Origin: Syntrophobacteraceae bacterium
Lineage (GTDB): Bacteria; Desulfobacterota; Syntrophobacteria; Syntrophobacterales; Syntrophobacteraceae
Length of the DNA: 42,711 bases
Assembly (NCBI GenBank): GCA_013314815.1
Contig: JABUEY010000017.1
Coordinates: forward strand, 1-42,711
Direction of reading: 5' to 3'
Within the stretch, counting starts at the first letter, position 1. Each line of letters starts with the position of its first letter. The notes beneath the pieces are model-generated. The model saw only the letters and a list, made by a program, of their open reading frames with translations. It was not told where the DNA came from and ran no database searches. Below are positions 23,131 through 32,887 of this stretch, one piece after another. Position numbers and translations under genes: made by a program.

Positions 23131-25122
23131 GTGATCACGGTTCAAGGCATATCGAAGTTCTTCGGCAGCAGAGAACTTTTCAAGGATGTCTCTTTTCACC
23201 TGCGGCCCGCCGAGAGGATCGGCCTCATCGGGAGCAACGGTGCGGGCAAGACCACGCTGTTCCAGATCCTCACGGGAAGCATCCAGCCCGACACGGGGTC
23301 AGTGACGGCTCCGCGCAACCTGAGCATCGGCTATCTGCCTCAGCAGTGGATCCCATGCCGGGACAAGACCGTTCTTGCTCACGCCATAGATGTTCACAGT
23401 CAACTCAACGACCTGCAGTCGGAGCTGCGTTCGCTTCAACAGGCCCTGGAACGGGAAAAAGATCCGGAATCGATCGGCGATGCGGTTCTCAGACAGGCTG
23501 CCCTGCTGGAAAAGATCGAGCACCTGGGAGGCTACGATATCGAGTCCCGCGCTGCGAAGATCCTCGCCGGACTCGGCTTCGACACAAGCCAGCTCCATCA
23601 GCCCGCTGCAAGCCTCAGCGGCGGCTGGATAATGCGCCTTGAACTCTCGCGGCTTCTTCTTTCGGAACCCGACCTGCTCCTCCTGGACGAACCCACCAAC
23701 CACCTGGACCTCGAATCCCTTATGTGGCTCGAACAGTACTTGCTTACCACCTCATCCGCCATTCTCCTGGTTTCCCACGATCGTTCCTTCTTGAACAAGG
23801 TGGTGCAGCGGATCTTCGAACTGGAGCTGGGCCATCTTCACGAGTACTCGGGAAACTACGATTCGTACCTTGAAGAGAAGGCCGTGAGGCAGGAGATACA
23901 CGCCGCTTCCTACAAGAATCAGCAGGACCGAATCCGCCAGGTGGAGCGGTTCATCGAGCGCAACCGATACCGGAAGTCGACCGCCAGCCGAGCTCAGAGC
24001 CGGATCAGGATGCTGGACAAGATGGACCGGATTGAAGCTCCATCGGCCGGGCTGGAGCAGATCCACTTCGACTTTCCCGAACCTCCCCGCTCCGGAAAGC
24101 GCGTGTTTGAACTGAGCGGTGTGCACAAGTCCTATGGGAATTGTTCCGTCTATTCGGGCATAGACCTCGTCATAGAACGGGGCGATCGGATTGCTTTCAT
24201 CGGTGAGAACGGGGCTGGAAAGAGCACTCTGCTCAAGATGCTGGCGGGAGTAGAAAGCGTATCGGGAGGAGACCTCACTGTCGGCCTGAAGGTGGTCAGC
24301 GGGTATTACGCTCAGCACCAGTGGGAGCAGCTTCATTCGGAATGGACTGTCATCGGGGAGGTGTCTTCTATTGCAGGGGATATGACTCAGACCCGGTTGA
24401 GAGGCCTGCTGGGTGCTTTCCTTTTCAAGGGCGAAGAGGTCATGAAGAAGGTGTCTGTTCTGAGCGGTGGGGAAAAAGCACGCCTTATTCTCTGCAAGCT
24501 GTTGCTCCAAAGACCCAATGTGCTTCTCCTCGATGAACCGACAAATCACCTGGACATTCCGTCCAGGGTGGTCCTCGAAAAAGCCCTCGAAAATTTCCCT
24601 GGAACAATCTGCTTCATCAGTCATGACCGGCATTTCATCAACGCCGTGGCCAACAGGGTGCTGTTCGTGAATGCGGGCAGAGTCCGTCTCTTCCCAGGAA
24701 ACTATGACGACTTCCTGAACATCTGGGCAAAAAGCCTGGAAGCGGAATCAACGGGCTGCAGGGAAGAAAGATCCGGGGTAAGCAGGCCCCCGTCCACATC
24801 AGGGTTTCGAAACGACCGGCACGACAGGCGAGCCAGGGCGGAGCTCAGAAATGAACTGTATCGACTCAAGAGGCCTCTCCAGCAGAGCCTGGAAGAGCTC
24901 GAAACCGAACTCGAGGCCGCCCACCATCTACTCGACTCCCTCAACAACCGTCTCGCCGACCCCGCCACCTACAGAAACGGTGGCGAGGTTCAGAACCTTC
25001 GCAACTCGCACCGGCTATGCACGGAAAAGATCAGGCAGCTGACCGGCGAGTGGGAAGTATTTGCCCTCAGACTCGAAGCCGTCGAAGAAGAGTTCTGGAA
25101 GGAAAGGGAAAAGGTCATTTAA
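23131..25122 (+). CDS. ABC-F family ATPase (Uup/YheS-like)
   Basis: 663 residues from GTG 23131 with AGGAGA about 9 nt upstream. It has two ABC domains in tandem and no membrane segment. Domain 1: Walker A GSNGAGKTT, signature LSGGWIMRLEL, Walker B LLLLDEPTNHLDL. Domain 2: GENGAGKST, LSGGEKARLIL, VLLLDEPTNHLDI. A charged inter-domain linker (residues near 245-300, RQVERFIERNRYRKS) corresponds to the P-site tRNA interaction motif, and a C-terminal helical tail (LQQSLEELETELEAA) resembles Uup. ABC-F proteins act on the ribosome E site to relieve stalling or drug binding. No resistance context is obvious. It is 76 nt before a LysR gene. Confidence 0.94.
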   Translation: MITVQGISKFFGSRELFKDVSFHLRPAERIGLIGSNGAGKTTLFQILTGSIQPDTGSVTAPRNLSIGYLPQQWIPCRDKTVLAHAIDVHSQLNDLQSELRSLQQALEREKDPESIGDAVLRQAALLEKIEHLGGYDIESRAAKILAGLGFDTSQLHQPAASLSGGWIMRLELSRLLLSEPDLLLLDEPTNHLDLESLMWLEQYLLTTSSAILLVSHDRSFLNKVVQRIFELELGHLHEYSGNYDSYLEEKAVRQEIHAASYKNQQDRIRQVERFIERNRYRKSTASRAQSRIRMLDKMDRIEAPSAGLEQIHFDFPEPPRSGKRVFELSGVHKSYGNCSVYSGIDLVIERGDRIAFIGENGAGKSTLLKMLAGVESVSGGDLTVGLKVVSGYYAQHQWEQLHSEWTVIGEVSSIAGDMTQTRLRGLLGAFLFKGEEVMKKVSVLSGGEKARLILCKLLLQRPNVLLLDEPTNHLDIPSRVVLEKALENFPGTICFISHDRHFINAVANRVLFVNAGRVRLFPGNYDDFLNIWAKSLEAESTGCREERSGVSRPPSTSGFRNDRHDRRARAELRNELYRLKRPLQQSLEELETELEAAHHLLDSLNNRLADPATYRNGGEVQNLRNSHRLCTEKIRQLTGEWEVFALRLEAVEEEFWKEREKVI

Positions 25123-25198
25123 GAGGAGCCTCTCCCCGGAGGACGGGTCGGATTCCGTGGGAGACAAGGCAAAGACTCTTCACCGGAAAGAAGGAATC

Positions 25199-26110
25199 AT
25201 GGATATTCACCGCCTGGTGGTCTTCTGCAAGGTCATCGAACTTCAGAGTTTTACAAAAGCCGCCGATGCCGTCTGTCTCACCCAGCCTACCGTGAGCGAA
25301 CACATTCGCGCACTGGAAGAGTCTCTCGGAGAAAAACTTGTGGATCGGCTCGGGCGCGAAGTGCTCCCCACACCGGCAGGAAAGATATTATACCAGTATG
25401 CCCGCGATATCATTCAGCTTCGCGACGAAGCTATCCAGGCGCTTGATAAATTCAAGGGAAATCTTTCGGGCAACCTGGTGATCGGGTCGAGCACCATTCC
25501 TGGCACTTACATTCTTCCTCAACTCATCGGGTCGTTCAAGTCGCTGCATCCATCGATACAAATCCGCGTGAGGATATCGAGCAGTGCCGAAGTCGTAGAC
25601 AGGATCCTCGACGGCGGCGTCGAATTCGGGCTGATCGGAGCCAGGTGGGACGACAGGCGGATTCTGCTCGAGGAGGTCTTTTCCGACGAACTGGTTCTCA
25701 TTGTCTACCCGGAACATCGATGGGCCAAAGCTCCATCGGTGGTAATCGAAGAGATTGCAGATGAACCTTTTATCTTCAGAGAGAAGGGGTCGGGAACGCG
25801 CATCGTCATGACCAGAGCACTCGAGGCCGCCGGGTTTCCCATGTCCAGGATGAGGGTGATTGCCGAAATGGGGAGCACCGAGGCGGTGAGACAGGCGGTG
25901 AAGGCACGCATCGGTGTGGCTATCATCTCCTCCCAGGCAGTAGCCGAGGACCTGGAACGCAGGACACTGGTCGCTTTGCCTCTGAAGGGAATGCAGATCT
26001 CGCGACCCTTTTACCTGGCTCAGCGCAAAAACCGCCAGCCGTCACCCCTCTGCACCGCCTTTCTCAACCACCTGCGGGCCGAAGCCGCCGAGAAAAACGC
26101 CAGGAAATGA
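25199..26110 (+). CDS. LysR-family regulator, selenium-metabolism-associated type
   Basis: 303 residues from ATG 25199 with AAGGA 4 nt upstream; the frame is open to 25061 but overlaps the ABC-F gene. The N-terminal winged helix is clear (MDIHRLVVFCKVIELQSFTKAA, TQPTVSEHIRALEESLG, LVDRLGREVLPTPAG). The LysR substrate domain begins near residue 90 (GNLVIGSSTIPGTYILPQLI). The sequence and its position just before yedF match my recollection of the LysR proteins annotated as selenium-metabolism associated. It likely controls yedF and perhaps unlinked selenium genes. Its inducer is unknown. Confidence 0.9.
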   Translation: MDIHRLVVFCKVIELQSFTKAADAVCLTQPTVSEHIRALEESLGEKLVDRLGREVLPTPAGKILYQYARDIIQLRDEAIQALDKFKGNLSGNLVIGSSTIPGTYILPQLIGSFKSLHPSIQIRVRISSSAEVVDRILDGGVEFGLIGARWDDRRILLEEVFSDELVLIVYPEHRWAKAPSVVIEEIADEPFIFREKGSGTRIVMTRALEAAGFPMSRMRVIAEMGSTEAVRQAVKARIGVAIISSQAVAEDLERRTLVALPLKGMQISRPFYLAQRKNRQPSPLCTAFLNHLRAEAAEKNARK

Positions 26111-26295
26111 GAACAGGCATTCCATCCTGCGGTTGTGGCGCCGGCCGTGAGGCTTATGGCTTTCCCATCGATTTTGTCCATAGTTTGATAAAAATCCATC
26201 TATATTATTGATTTGCAGCATCCGTTCACTCGGTGTAGCTATCTCAAGAAGGTTTATTTTTCAGAACAGACCCGTATGGAAAGTGAGCGGAAACC

Positions 26296-26901
26296 ATGTT
26301 GCAGGAAAGACTGGACTGCCGCGGGTTGGCCTGTCCCAATCCGGTGTTGAAGACGAAGGAAATCATCGACCGCGGAGGCGTTCAACGGCTCCTGGTAGTG
26401 GTGGACAACCCGGCCGCAGCCGAAAACGTGAGTCGCTTTTTGGGCAGGTTCGGCTACGACACTACCGTTGACAGTCATGACGGGATTTTCGATGTGACCG
26501 GCACCAGGGAAGAATCGACGGAATGCGGGATATTCGTTGAAGAGGCTCGGCAGGCGTCGGAGCACAAAATCCTCATCATGGTGGCGACGGATCGCATGGG
26601 ACGGGGAGACGATGAACTCGGACGCAGGCTCATCGTCAACTTTATTTCCACCATCCATGAAATGGGGCAGGATCTCTGGCGCCTCGTGCTCGTGAACGCC
26701 GGTGTCAAGCTCGCCGTCGAAGGCTCGGAAGTCCTCGATGCACTCAAGAAACTCGAGGAAAGCGGCGTGCAGTTGCTCGTGTGCGGCACATGCCTCAACC
26801 ACTTCGGCCTCCTCGAAAAGAAGCGGGTGGGGGAAACCACGAACATGCTCGACATCGTCACAGCCATGCAGCTGGCGGACAAGATCATCAACATCACCTA
26901 G
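26296..26901 (+). CDS. yedF: Selenium metabolism protein YedF
   Basis: 201 residues from ATG 26296. An N-terminal TusA/SirA-like domain has the CPxP motif (residues 8-16, CRGLACPNP), continuing VLKTKEII. A C-terminal DsrE-like domain spans about residues 90-200 (KILIMVATDRMGRGDDELG, GVQLLVCGTCLNHFGL). This two-domain protein is the YedF family found in genomes that use selenium. It is thought to handle selenium or sulfur species, but its exact reaction is not settled. The gene follows the LysR regulator by 185 nt. The AT-rich stretch at 26175-26215 (ATAGTTTGATAAAAATCCAT) may contain its promoter or operator. Confidence 0.92.
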   Translation: MLQERLDCRGLACPNPVLKTKEIIDRGGVQRLLVVVDNPAAAENVSRFLGRFGYDTTVDSHDGIFDVTGTREESTECGIFVEEARQASEHKILIMVATDRMGRGDDELGRRLIVNFISTIHEMGQDLWRLVLVNAGVKLAVEGSEVLDALKKLEESGVQLLVCGTCLNHFGLLEKKRVGETTNMLDIVTAMQLADKIINIT

Positions 26902-27144
26902 TTTTCGACGCACGGTGGAGATCCTTCTTTATCCGAAGAATCAGTGCGTAGCTCGCAGGTCACGCAGGAAAAGGAGAGGGAACAGGAGGGAGCAAAGCTC
27001 AGAGCTGCACACTTCACCTTCCCTGCACTGGTGATGAAAAGCTGCGGCGCACACTTGTGGACCTGTGCCGGACCGACACTCCCTCCGCATTTACGGTACG
27101 GCGGCCTGTTGCACCGATGGTGCTGCCCTCCGGTAATGACTCCG

Positions 27145-28677
27145 TCACAGGTAGCCCAACCCTCTCAGCTGTTCTTCCACTTCCCCTCTTTCTTTGTCTG
27201 CATCGCTTGAACCGAAGGAAGCGAACGCGCCTTTTGTCTTTTCGAGACTTCCTGTCATTCTGCCGTCTGATTTCAAAGGATCGAAGGGAATGCGTTGCCG
27301 ACTCATAATGAGAGCAGGAACTTCGAATATCTCCAGCGGCATCCTGGAAGGTTCAAAGGTGTCGTCCAGGATGATGACGCCCGACCTGTGATGCATTCCC
27401 ACATGCTGTTTGAAAGGAATGGGCGTTTCGAGCCATGGCTTGCCGTCCGGCACGATCCCAGCCGCCGCCACCCCGTCTGCAAAGACGATCTTGCGTCGAT
27501 TCCCCGGGCCTTCCAGTTCCGACACGGTTCTGACGAGACCTGCTCCGCCTGGATCGGTCAAGGCTTTGATCTCGTCGATGATCCTGTTGCAGACCAGCGA
27601 ATCGGCCGTGAGCAGATGAAGAAAAGCGACGTGGGTGGCGTTGGTTTCCACGAAGGCCACGGTCTTCTCATAGTCTATGACGGATCCCAGGTATTGGTTG
27701 GTGGCCGCGGCCTTCACGGCGCTGTGCTTCATAGTGGATTTCCACTTGTGCAACGCAGGAAGGTCCATGATTCTCTTGATCGTGGAAACCACCATCCGTT
27801 TAGCGTCTTTTCTGAGAACCAGGCAGCCTTTCCGGTGGAGCCAGTTATTGATCTTCACAATGTGTCGGCATCTCTGAAACCCGTGGTCTGACAATAACAT
27901 AACTGAAAACCCACGGCTGTTTCCTTCGTCGATTATCTCTCCGGCCAGGCGGTCCAGGCGGGAATAGAATGCGGCCACCCTGACGAAATCCTCGATCCTG
28001 TGGGCCGGGTCCGACGGATCCATGCAGGGCCAGAGATAGTGCTGGATCAAATCGCTTTCCTGGATATGAACCATGAAGACATCCCAAGGTTCTCTCCTCA
28101 GGAGATGGATCGCAAGGCGGGCCTTTTGAAACATCATCGCGCTCCACCTGTCCACGATCTCTTCGATTTGCATCTCTTTCTGATCCGCCCCAATTCCGCT
28201 CTGCATCACCTTGAAGCCTGGTACGATATCGTAAAGTTCTTTCTTGAATTCCGGCGGGAACGTATATTCCGCATCGCCTGAAGGAACGGGAAACCCGGAA
28301 ACCAATATCCCGTTAACGGGAAAGGGAGGATAGGTGAGAGGCAGGTTGAGGATACAGACTCTTCTCCCGTGATCCGACAGGATTCTCCAGATGTGCCTCG
28401 ACCGCATACTCGAAGAAAAGAGTATGCTGCTTCTGAACCTGCCGTTTTCCATGAAGAAACTGCGGAACCCGAGCACGTTGTGCTCATGTGCGGGCAGGCC
28501 TGTTTGAAAACTTGTCCAGGCCGTTGGAGTGATCGGGGGTTCCGTGGACAGCAGTGTGCCGGAGAAGCCTTTTTGGACCGCATGCTGGAGGCGGGGCATG
28601 CAGCCGGACTGAATCATCGGATTGAGCACGTCCCAGGATGCACCGTCTATCCCGATCACCAGAACCTTTCGCATCAT
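27145..28677 (-). CDS. Alkaline-phosphatase-superfamily phosphodiesterase/nucleotide pyrophosphatase
   Basis: 510 residues from ATG 28677, with AAGGGGCG just upstream; the frame extends to 28806 without support. The metal-binding signatures of the type I phosphodiesterase family are visible. These are Asp11 in VIGIDGASW, a Thr in ITPTAWTSFQTGLPAHEHN, D and H in HIQESDLIQHYLW, and DHG in LLSDHGFQRCRH. No signal peptide or membrane helix, so probably cytosolic. Substrates of this family range from nucleotides to phospholipid and glycan head groups; none can be named here. It stands alone between convergent yedF and the divergent efflux region, with no operon partner. Confidence 0.88.
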   Translation of the reverse strand: MMRKVLVIGIDGASWDVLNPMIQSGCMPRLQHAVQKGFSGTLLSTEPPITPTAWTSFQTGLPAHEHNVLGFRSFFMENGRFRSSILFSSSMRSRHIWRILSDHGRRVCILNLPLTYPPFPVNGILVSGFPVPSGDAEYTFPPEFKKELYDIVPGFKVMQSGIGADQKEMQIEEIVDRWSAMMFQKARLAIHLLRREPWDVFMVHIQESDLIQHYLWPCMDPSDPAHRIEDFVRVAAFYSRLDRLAGEIIDEGNSRGFSVMLLSDHGFQRCRHIVKINNWLHRKGCLVLRKDAKRMVVSTIKRIMDLPALHKWKSTMKHSAVKAAATNQYLGSVIDYEKTVAFVETNATHVAFLHLLTADSLVCNRIIDEIKALTDPGGAGLVRTVSELEGPGNRRKIVFADGVAAAGIVPDGKPWLETPIPFKQHVGMHHRSGVIILDDTFEPSRMPLEIFEVPALIMSRQRIPFDPLKSDGRMTGSLEKTKGAFASFGSSDADKERGEVEEQLRGLGYL

Positions 28678-29392
28678 AACCGCCCCTTGAGCACGTTTGA
28701 AGCAAGTGCACCGGAATCCCGAGCCTTTGACGCCATTCCGGAGAAAATCCTCCGGACGATCGTACCTCAGAAGCTTCGGTTTCCGGGCCGGACATCCGCT
28801 TGCCATTCGATCGGTTCAAAATTCGGATCATGCTTGATGAGTCCGTGCTGTGTTATTCGGCATGGTCGCAGAAAAACTTGATGTATGAGACGATCCGGAC
28901 CTGGAGGTTATCGTAGGCGGGAATTTCGTTTGTGATCCGGGAGGATCATGCAGGGAGTTTATGCTGCAGGGTACAGCGATGGAATCAGATAAGCTTGTGA
29001 TTCTTCAGGCAAACGGAAAAAGCGTGGAAGAAAGGATGGTAGAGCAATGCAACGCCGGGTAAAGAGATCTCTGCGGCAGGATCTGCACTTACACTGTATT
29101 CACGCCTTTGCGGGAATGAACCTGAAAAGATTTCCGAATCATTGGAAAACATGCTAAAAAATGCCTGCCCGATGGAGTGCGGAAGGTTTGTGCGGCTTCG
29201 GTCCGCCTGTCGGGGGACATGCGCCACTGCCCGGGCCGGGCGGGACGGTCGGCTCCGAGTCATGGTGTTGTATACTGCGAGACACTTTTCATGCCGGCGG
29301 ATTTCCTCGCCAGAGAGTGCCGCTGATGCGGCAGCGTTCCTGCGATTTCGAAAATCCCGGTGGCCGAATAGCCGGGACTTTGCTTCAGCGAG
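28678..29392. other. Intergenic region, no gene seen
   Basis: About 715 bp between the phosphodiesterase (minus) and the HAD gene (plus). A TATACT at 29271-29276 resembles a -10 box but has no good -35. I found no regulator gene, which is notable because an efflux operon follows. Short frames in both directions lack recognisable domains. Confidence 0.45.
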
Positions 29393-30109
29393 GTGGATGA
29401 ATTGACCGCAACAGCAGCTCTCAAAGCGGTGATATTCGACTGTGACGGCATTCTGGTAAATACCGAACCCCTTCATTATCGAGCCTTTCAGGAAGTGCTG
29501 GTTCCACTGGGCCTGGGTCATGATTTTAACGAGTACATGGCCCGGTACATCGGGTTTGACGACCGTGACGCCTTCATCGAGGCGTTCGGAAGTGCGGGGC
29601 TCCCGATGGACGAGGTGCTCCTGGGGCAGCTCGTCAAGGCGAAGGAGCAGGCGCTGCGAGAAATCGTGGCACAGGGTCTGGATACCTTCCCCGGAGTGGT
29701 GGAACTTGTCAGGGACCTGGCTTCTCATGGTGTGCCTCTGGCGGTTGCCTCCGGAGCCCTGCGCGTCGAGGTCCGGCATTTTATCGAGTCTTTGGGGCTG
29801 AGGGAACTCTTTTCGGTTATTGTAGCGGCTGACGACGTGGCAAAAAGCAAGCCGGACCCGGAAACCTACCTGGTTGCCCTCGATCAGCTCGGGAAAGAGC
29901 TGGATGATCTTTCTGTCGATCCGGGAAGAGTAATCGCAATCGAGGATACGCCGGCGGGGATCCGTTCGGCCAAGGCGGCAGGCCTGTACGTGATCGCCGT
30001 AACGAATTCCTTCCCCCGGGAACGACTCGACGATGCGGATTGCGTGGTCGACAGCCTGGAACGGCTCGATTACGGCAGGCTCGTGAGCATGATCGAGCAT
30101 GAAAGATAA
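29393..30109 (+). CDS. HAD-superfamily hydrolase, beta-phosphoglucomutase-like
   Basis: 238 residues from GTG 29393; TTG 29402, with AGGTGG 5 nt upstream, is a good alternative start. HAD motifs: I, FDCDGILVNTEP (nucleophile Asp16, acid Asp18); II, AVASGAL; III, KSKPDP (Lys); IV, IEDTPAGI. A helical cap lies between motifs I and II (LHYRAFQEVL to LRDL region), as in subfamily I phosphatases such as phosphoglycolate phosphatase and beta-phosphoglucomutase. It probably hydrolyses a small sugar phosphate. It lies 42 nt before the TolC-type gene; a functional tie to efflux is not evident. Confidence 0.9.
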   Translation: MDELTATAALKAVIFDCDGILVNTEPLHYRAFQEVLVPLGLGHDFNEYMARYIGFDDRDAFIEAFGSAGLPMDEVLLGQLVKAKEQALREIVAQGLDTFPGVVELVRDLASHGVPLAVASGALRVEVRHFIESLGLRELFSVIVAADDVAKSKPDPETYLVALDQLGKELDDLSVDPGRVIAIEDTPAGIRSAKAAGLYVIAVTNSFPRERLDDADCVVDSLERLDYGRLVSMIEHER

Positions 30110-30151
30110 GGACGGGAGACTTGGTTCGAGACTGCAAATCGGGAATGAGAA

Positions 30152-31507
30152 TTGGCTGCTGACATTCGACTCTTCCATGCCGTTGTGCTTTTCGTCATGA
30201 TTTGCGTTGCTCCAGCCGGAGTCCATGCCTGGGAGTCGGCGCGAGAACTCCCTGCACAGCCTCTGGGCATGGCTGAAGCCGTGAATTTTGCCCTTTCCCA
30301 CAATCGCGTACTTCTTGCCGCCGAGCAGGAAGTGAAAGCCGTCGGGCAGAAGGTCAGGCAGTCTCGATCCGACTTCTATCCGAAGCTGGATGCCGCCTAC
30401 AGCTACACGAGTCTCAAAGACCAGCCCTACATGGAAGTCGAGTCCTTCCGGGTTCCCACAAGCTATACGACCTTGAACCGCTGGGAGGTCGAGGTTTCCC
30501 AGCCGTTGTTCACAGGTTTCGGCCTGACCGCCCGCCTGAACATGTCCAGGATGGACCAGGAAATCGCTCAAAACCGGCTCCAAGAAGTCAGGCTGAACGT
30601 GATCCAGGGAGTCAAACGGGCATTTCTGCGCACTCTGCTCGCTGAGAAGCTTTTGATGGTGGAACGGGACAGCGTGAGCAGCCTCGAGGTCCACAGGAGA
30701 AACGCGGAAACCTACCATCAGCAGGGCCTGGTCGCCCGCAACGATGTACTCAAAGCCGAAGTCGCGCTGTCCCAGGCCAGGCAGAGGGAAAGGGAGACAG
30801 CCAGGCGGCTCGTGCTCCTGAAATCCGAACTCAACAGGCTGCTCGACATCGATCTCCAGTTCGCGCTGAAGCTCAAGGAAGAAGAGATCCATATCCGGCC
30901 CGATCCTCCGCTGGACGAGCTGTTTCTGCTGGCCGAAGACAGGCGGCCGGAGTACCTGTCGGTTGCGGCATCCATCCGCCAGGCGGAGGAGGGGGTACGA
31001 GCCGCCCGGAGCCGTTATTATCCTCATCTTTCCGCCTTCGCCCTCTATTACCGCGAAGGGGAGGACTTCCTGTCGGAGAGGAATGAATTCACCAATAACG
31101 AGAATGCAGCGGTGGGGGTTCGCGTCAGTCTGAACGTTTTTGAAGGGGGTAAGACGGATGCGGCGATTAAGGAATGGCAGTACCGCAGAAAGGGCCTCGA
31201 GGAGCAGCAGCGAGATGTCAGGCAGCGGATCCGGCTGGAAGTGGAAGATGCCTTCGAGCAGCTCAAAGTGGCTCGAGTGAACATCGATACGGCCCGGACC
31301 GCCCTGAAACAGGCCGAAGAAAACGAACGGATGACCACCGTTCAATACAAGGAACAGATGGTCATTTTCCTGGAGGTCTTGAACGCTCAGGTATTCGTTT
31401 CCCAGACTCGAGTCGATTTCTTCCAGGCTCTATACGGATATCAAATTGCCCGGGCTGACCTCGAGAGAGCTGTCGGGGGACCGTACGAGGGCGGCGCGAG
31501 CAGGTGA
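30152..31507 (+). CDS. TolC-family outer-membrane efflux protein
   Basis: About 451 residues from a TTG start at 30152; the ribosome site is poor and the true start may be a few codons off. A signal peptide (LFHAVVLFVMICVAPAGVHA) is present. Two TolC/OEP repeats follow, with long helical stretches (GMAEAVNFALSHNRVLLAAEQ; DVLKAEVALSQARQRE; KQAEENERMTTVQYKEQMV) and the conserved YKEQ and RADLERAVGG ends. It forms the trimeric outer-membrane channel for the EmrA/EmrB-like pair downstream, 99 nt away. Confidence 0.93.
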   Translation: MAADIRLFHAVVLFVMICVAPAGVHAWESARELPAQPLGMAEAVNFALSHNRVLLAAEQEVKAVGQKVRQSRSDFYPKLDAAYSYTSLKDQPYMEVESFRVPTSYTTLNRWEVEVSQPLFTGFGLTARLNMSRMDQEIAQNRLQEVRLNVIQGVKRAFLRTLLAEKLLMVERDSVSSLEVHRRNAETYHQQGLVARNDVLKAEVALSQARQRERETARRLVLLKSELNRLLDIDLQFALKLKEEEIHIRPDPPLDELFLLAEDRRPEYLSVAASIRQAEEGVRAARSRYYPHLSAFALYYREGEDFLSERNEFTNNENAAVGVRVSLNVFEGGKTDAAIKEWQYRRKGLEEQQRDVRQRIRLEVEDAFEQLKVARVNIDTARTALKQAEENERMTTVQYKEQMVIFLEVLNAQVFVSQTRVDFFQALYGYQIARADLERAVGGPYEGGASR

Positions 31508-31606
31508 CTTCCGCCGTACCATGCGGCAGTGGCGGAGGTGTTGGGTTTTTTCAGTCAATCGTTGGGCGGAGCGCACACCTTGGGACCTTCACGGGGCTGA
31601 TCGAAG

Positions 31607-32887
31607 ATGGGGGAGATGGAAGGCCCGAACACGGGGCATCAAAGCAATACTGCTGCAGCAAGAAGGTTGAAACCGATCCTGCTGATCTGTGTTGTCTCGC
31701 TGGCATTGGGTTTCGGGTACTGGTGGATCTTCAAGAGGCATTGGGTCTCCACGGACAACGCCTATGTGAGAGTCGATTCAGCCAGGATAAGCGCGAGGAT
31801 TCCTGGAACGGTCATCCGTGTGCACGTCGATAACGATCATCCGGTCCGGGAAGGCCAACTGCTCTACGAGCTGGATCCCGCCGATTACCGCGTTGCGGTG
31901 GACAAGGCCCGTGCGGCCCTGCAGCAGGACGAGGCGGATGTTCAGGCCGCCGAAATATCGATATCCATGGTGGATGAACAGACTGCGGCCCTGGTGCAGG
32001 CAGCCGAAGCCGCCCTCAAGGCTGCGCGCGACAGTGAACGGGAAGCGCGTCACAGGCTTGCGGAATTGAAGAACATGCGCCAGGCTGTTGCGGCGGAACT
32101 GGGGCAGGTGGAACGGGATTTCGGCCGGTTCGATCATCTTTACCAGCAGGGAGCGGGGACCGCACGGCAGCAGGAACAGTCCAAGACGGCTCTGAAGAAA
32201 GCGAGGGCGCAGCTGGCCGCAACGGACGCTCAAACGGCCGCCGTGGAATCGGCCCTGGCTGCTGCTTCCCAGCAGGTGGACCGGGCGGTTGCCCAACTGC
32301 AGGCGGTGCAAAGCGACAGGTACAACGTGGAAATCCAGCGCTACAGGCTGGAATCGCTCAAGGCACGGCGGGATAAGTCCAGAGCGGAACTCGATGCAGC
32401 ACTTCTGAACCTTTCGTATTGCAGGGTCGAGGCGCCTATCGAGGGTTATATCGCTCAGAAAAGCATCCAGGTGGGGGATCGTATCCAGCCCGGGCAGGTT
32501 CTTATGGCCGTGGTCCCTCTGCAGGACGCCTATATCGAGGCCAATTTCAAGGAGACGCAATTGACCAACGTTCGCATCGGGCAGCCGGCCAGGGTCCGGG
32601 CGGACGTTTACCCCGGGTTTACCTACGAGGGAAAAGTGGCAGGGATTCGAGCGGGCACGGGAGCGGCATTTTCCCTCATCCCCCCTGAAAACGCGACGGG
32701 CAACTGGATCAAGGTAGTTCAGCGGGTGCCCGTAAAGATCGAATTCGTTACGCCTCCACCGTCCGACTATCCGCTGAGGCTCGGTTTATCCCTCGAGGTG
32801 ACCGTGGACACTTCCGACAGGAGCGGTGCCGTACTCGTGCCCGCCGACTCCAAGAACTCCCCTCCAGGTACCCCCTCGAAACCATGA
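31607..32887 (+). CDS. HlyD/EmrA-family membrane fusion protein
   Basis: 426 residues from ATG 31607; ATG 31616 is also possible. One N-terminal membrane helix (residues about 23-41, LKPILLICVVSLALGFGYW). Then come the lipoyl half-motif (YVRVDSARISARIPGTVIRV) and a long Ala/Glu/Gln-rich coiled coil (about 100-250), followed by the second half (CRVEAPIEGYIAQKSIQVGD) and beta-barrel (EANFKETQLTNVRIGQPA). This is the EmrA architecture: it bridges the inner-membrane pump to TolC. It ends in an ATGA overlap with the EmrB-like gene. Confidence 0.94.
   Translation: MGEMEGPNTGHQSNTAAARRLKPILLICVVSLALGFGYWWIFKRHWVSTDNAYVRVDSARISARIPGTVIRVHVDNDHPVREGQLLYELDPADYRVAVDKARAALQQDEADVQAAEISISMVDEQTAALVQAAEAALKAARDSEREARHRLAELKNMRQAVAAELGQVERDFGRFDHLYQQGAGTARQQEQSKTALKKARAQLAATDAQTAAVESALAAASQQVDRAVAQLQAVQSDRYNVEIQRYRLESLKARRDKSRAELDAALLNLSYCRVEAPIEGYIAQKSIQVGDRIQPGQVLMAVVPLQDAYIEANFKETQLTNVRIGQPARVRADVYPGFTYEGKVAGIRAGTGAAFSLIPPENATGNWIKVVQRVPVKIEFVTPPPSDYPLRLGLSLEVTVDTSDRSGAVLVPADSKNSPPGTPSKP

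Noticed and set aside
28985-31345. A 786-codon minus-strand open frame opposite the HAD and TolC-type genes
   Set aside because: The plus strand encodes two recognisable proteins with full motifs. The minus frame has no known domain, and long antisense frames are common in GC-rich DNA.
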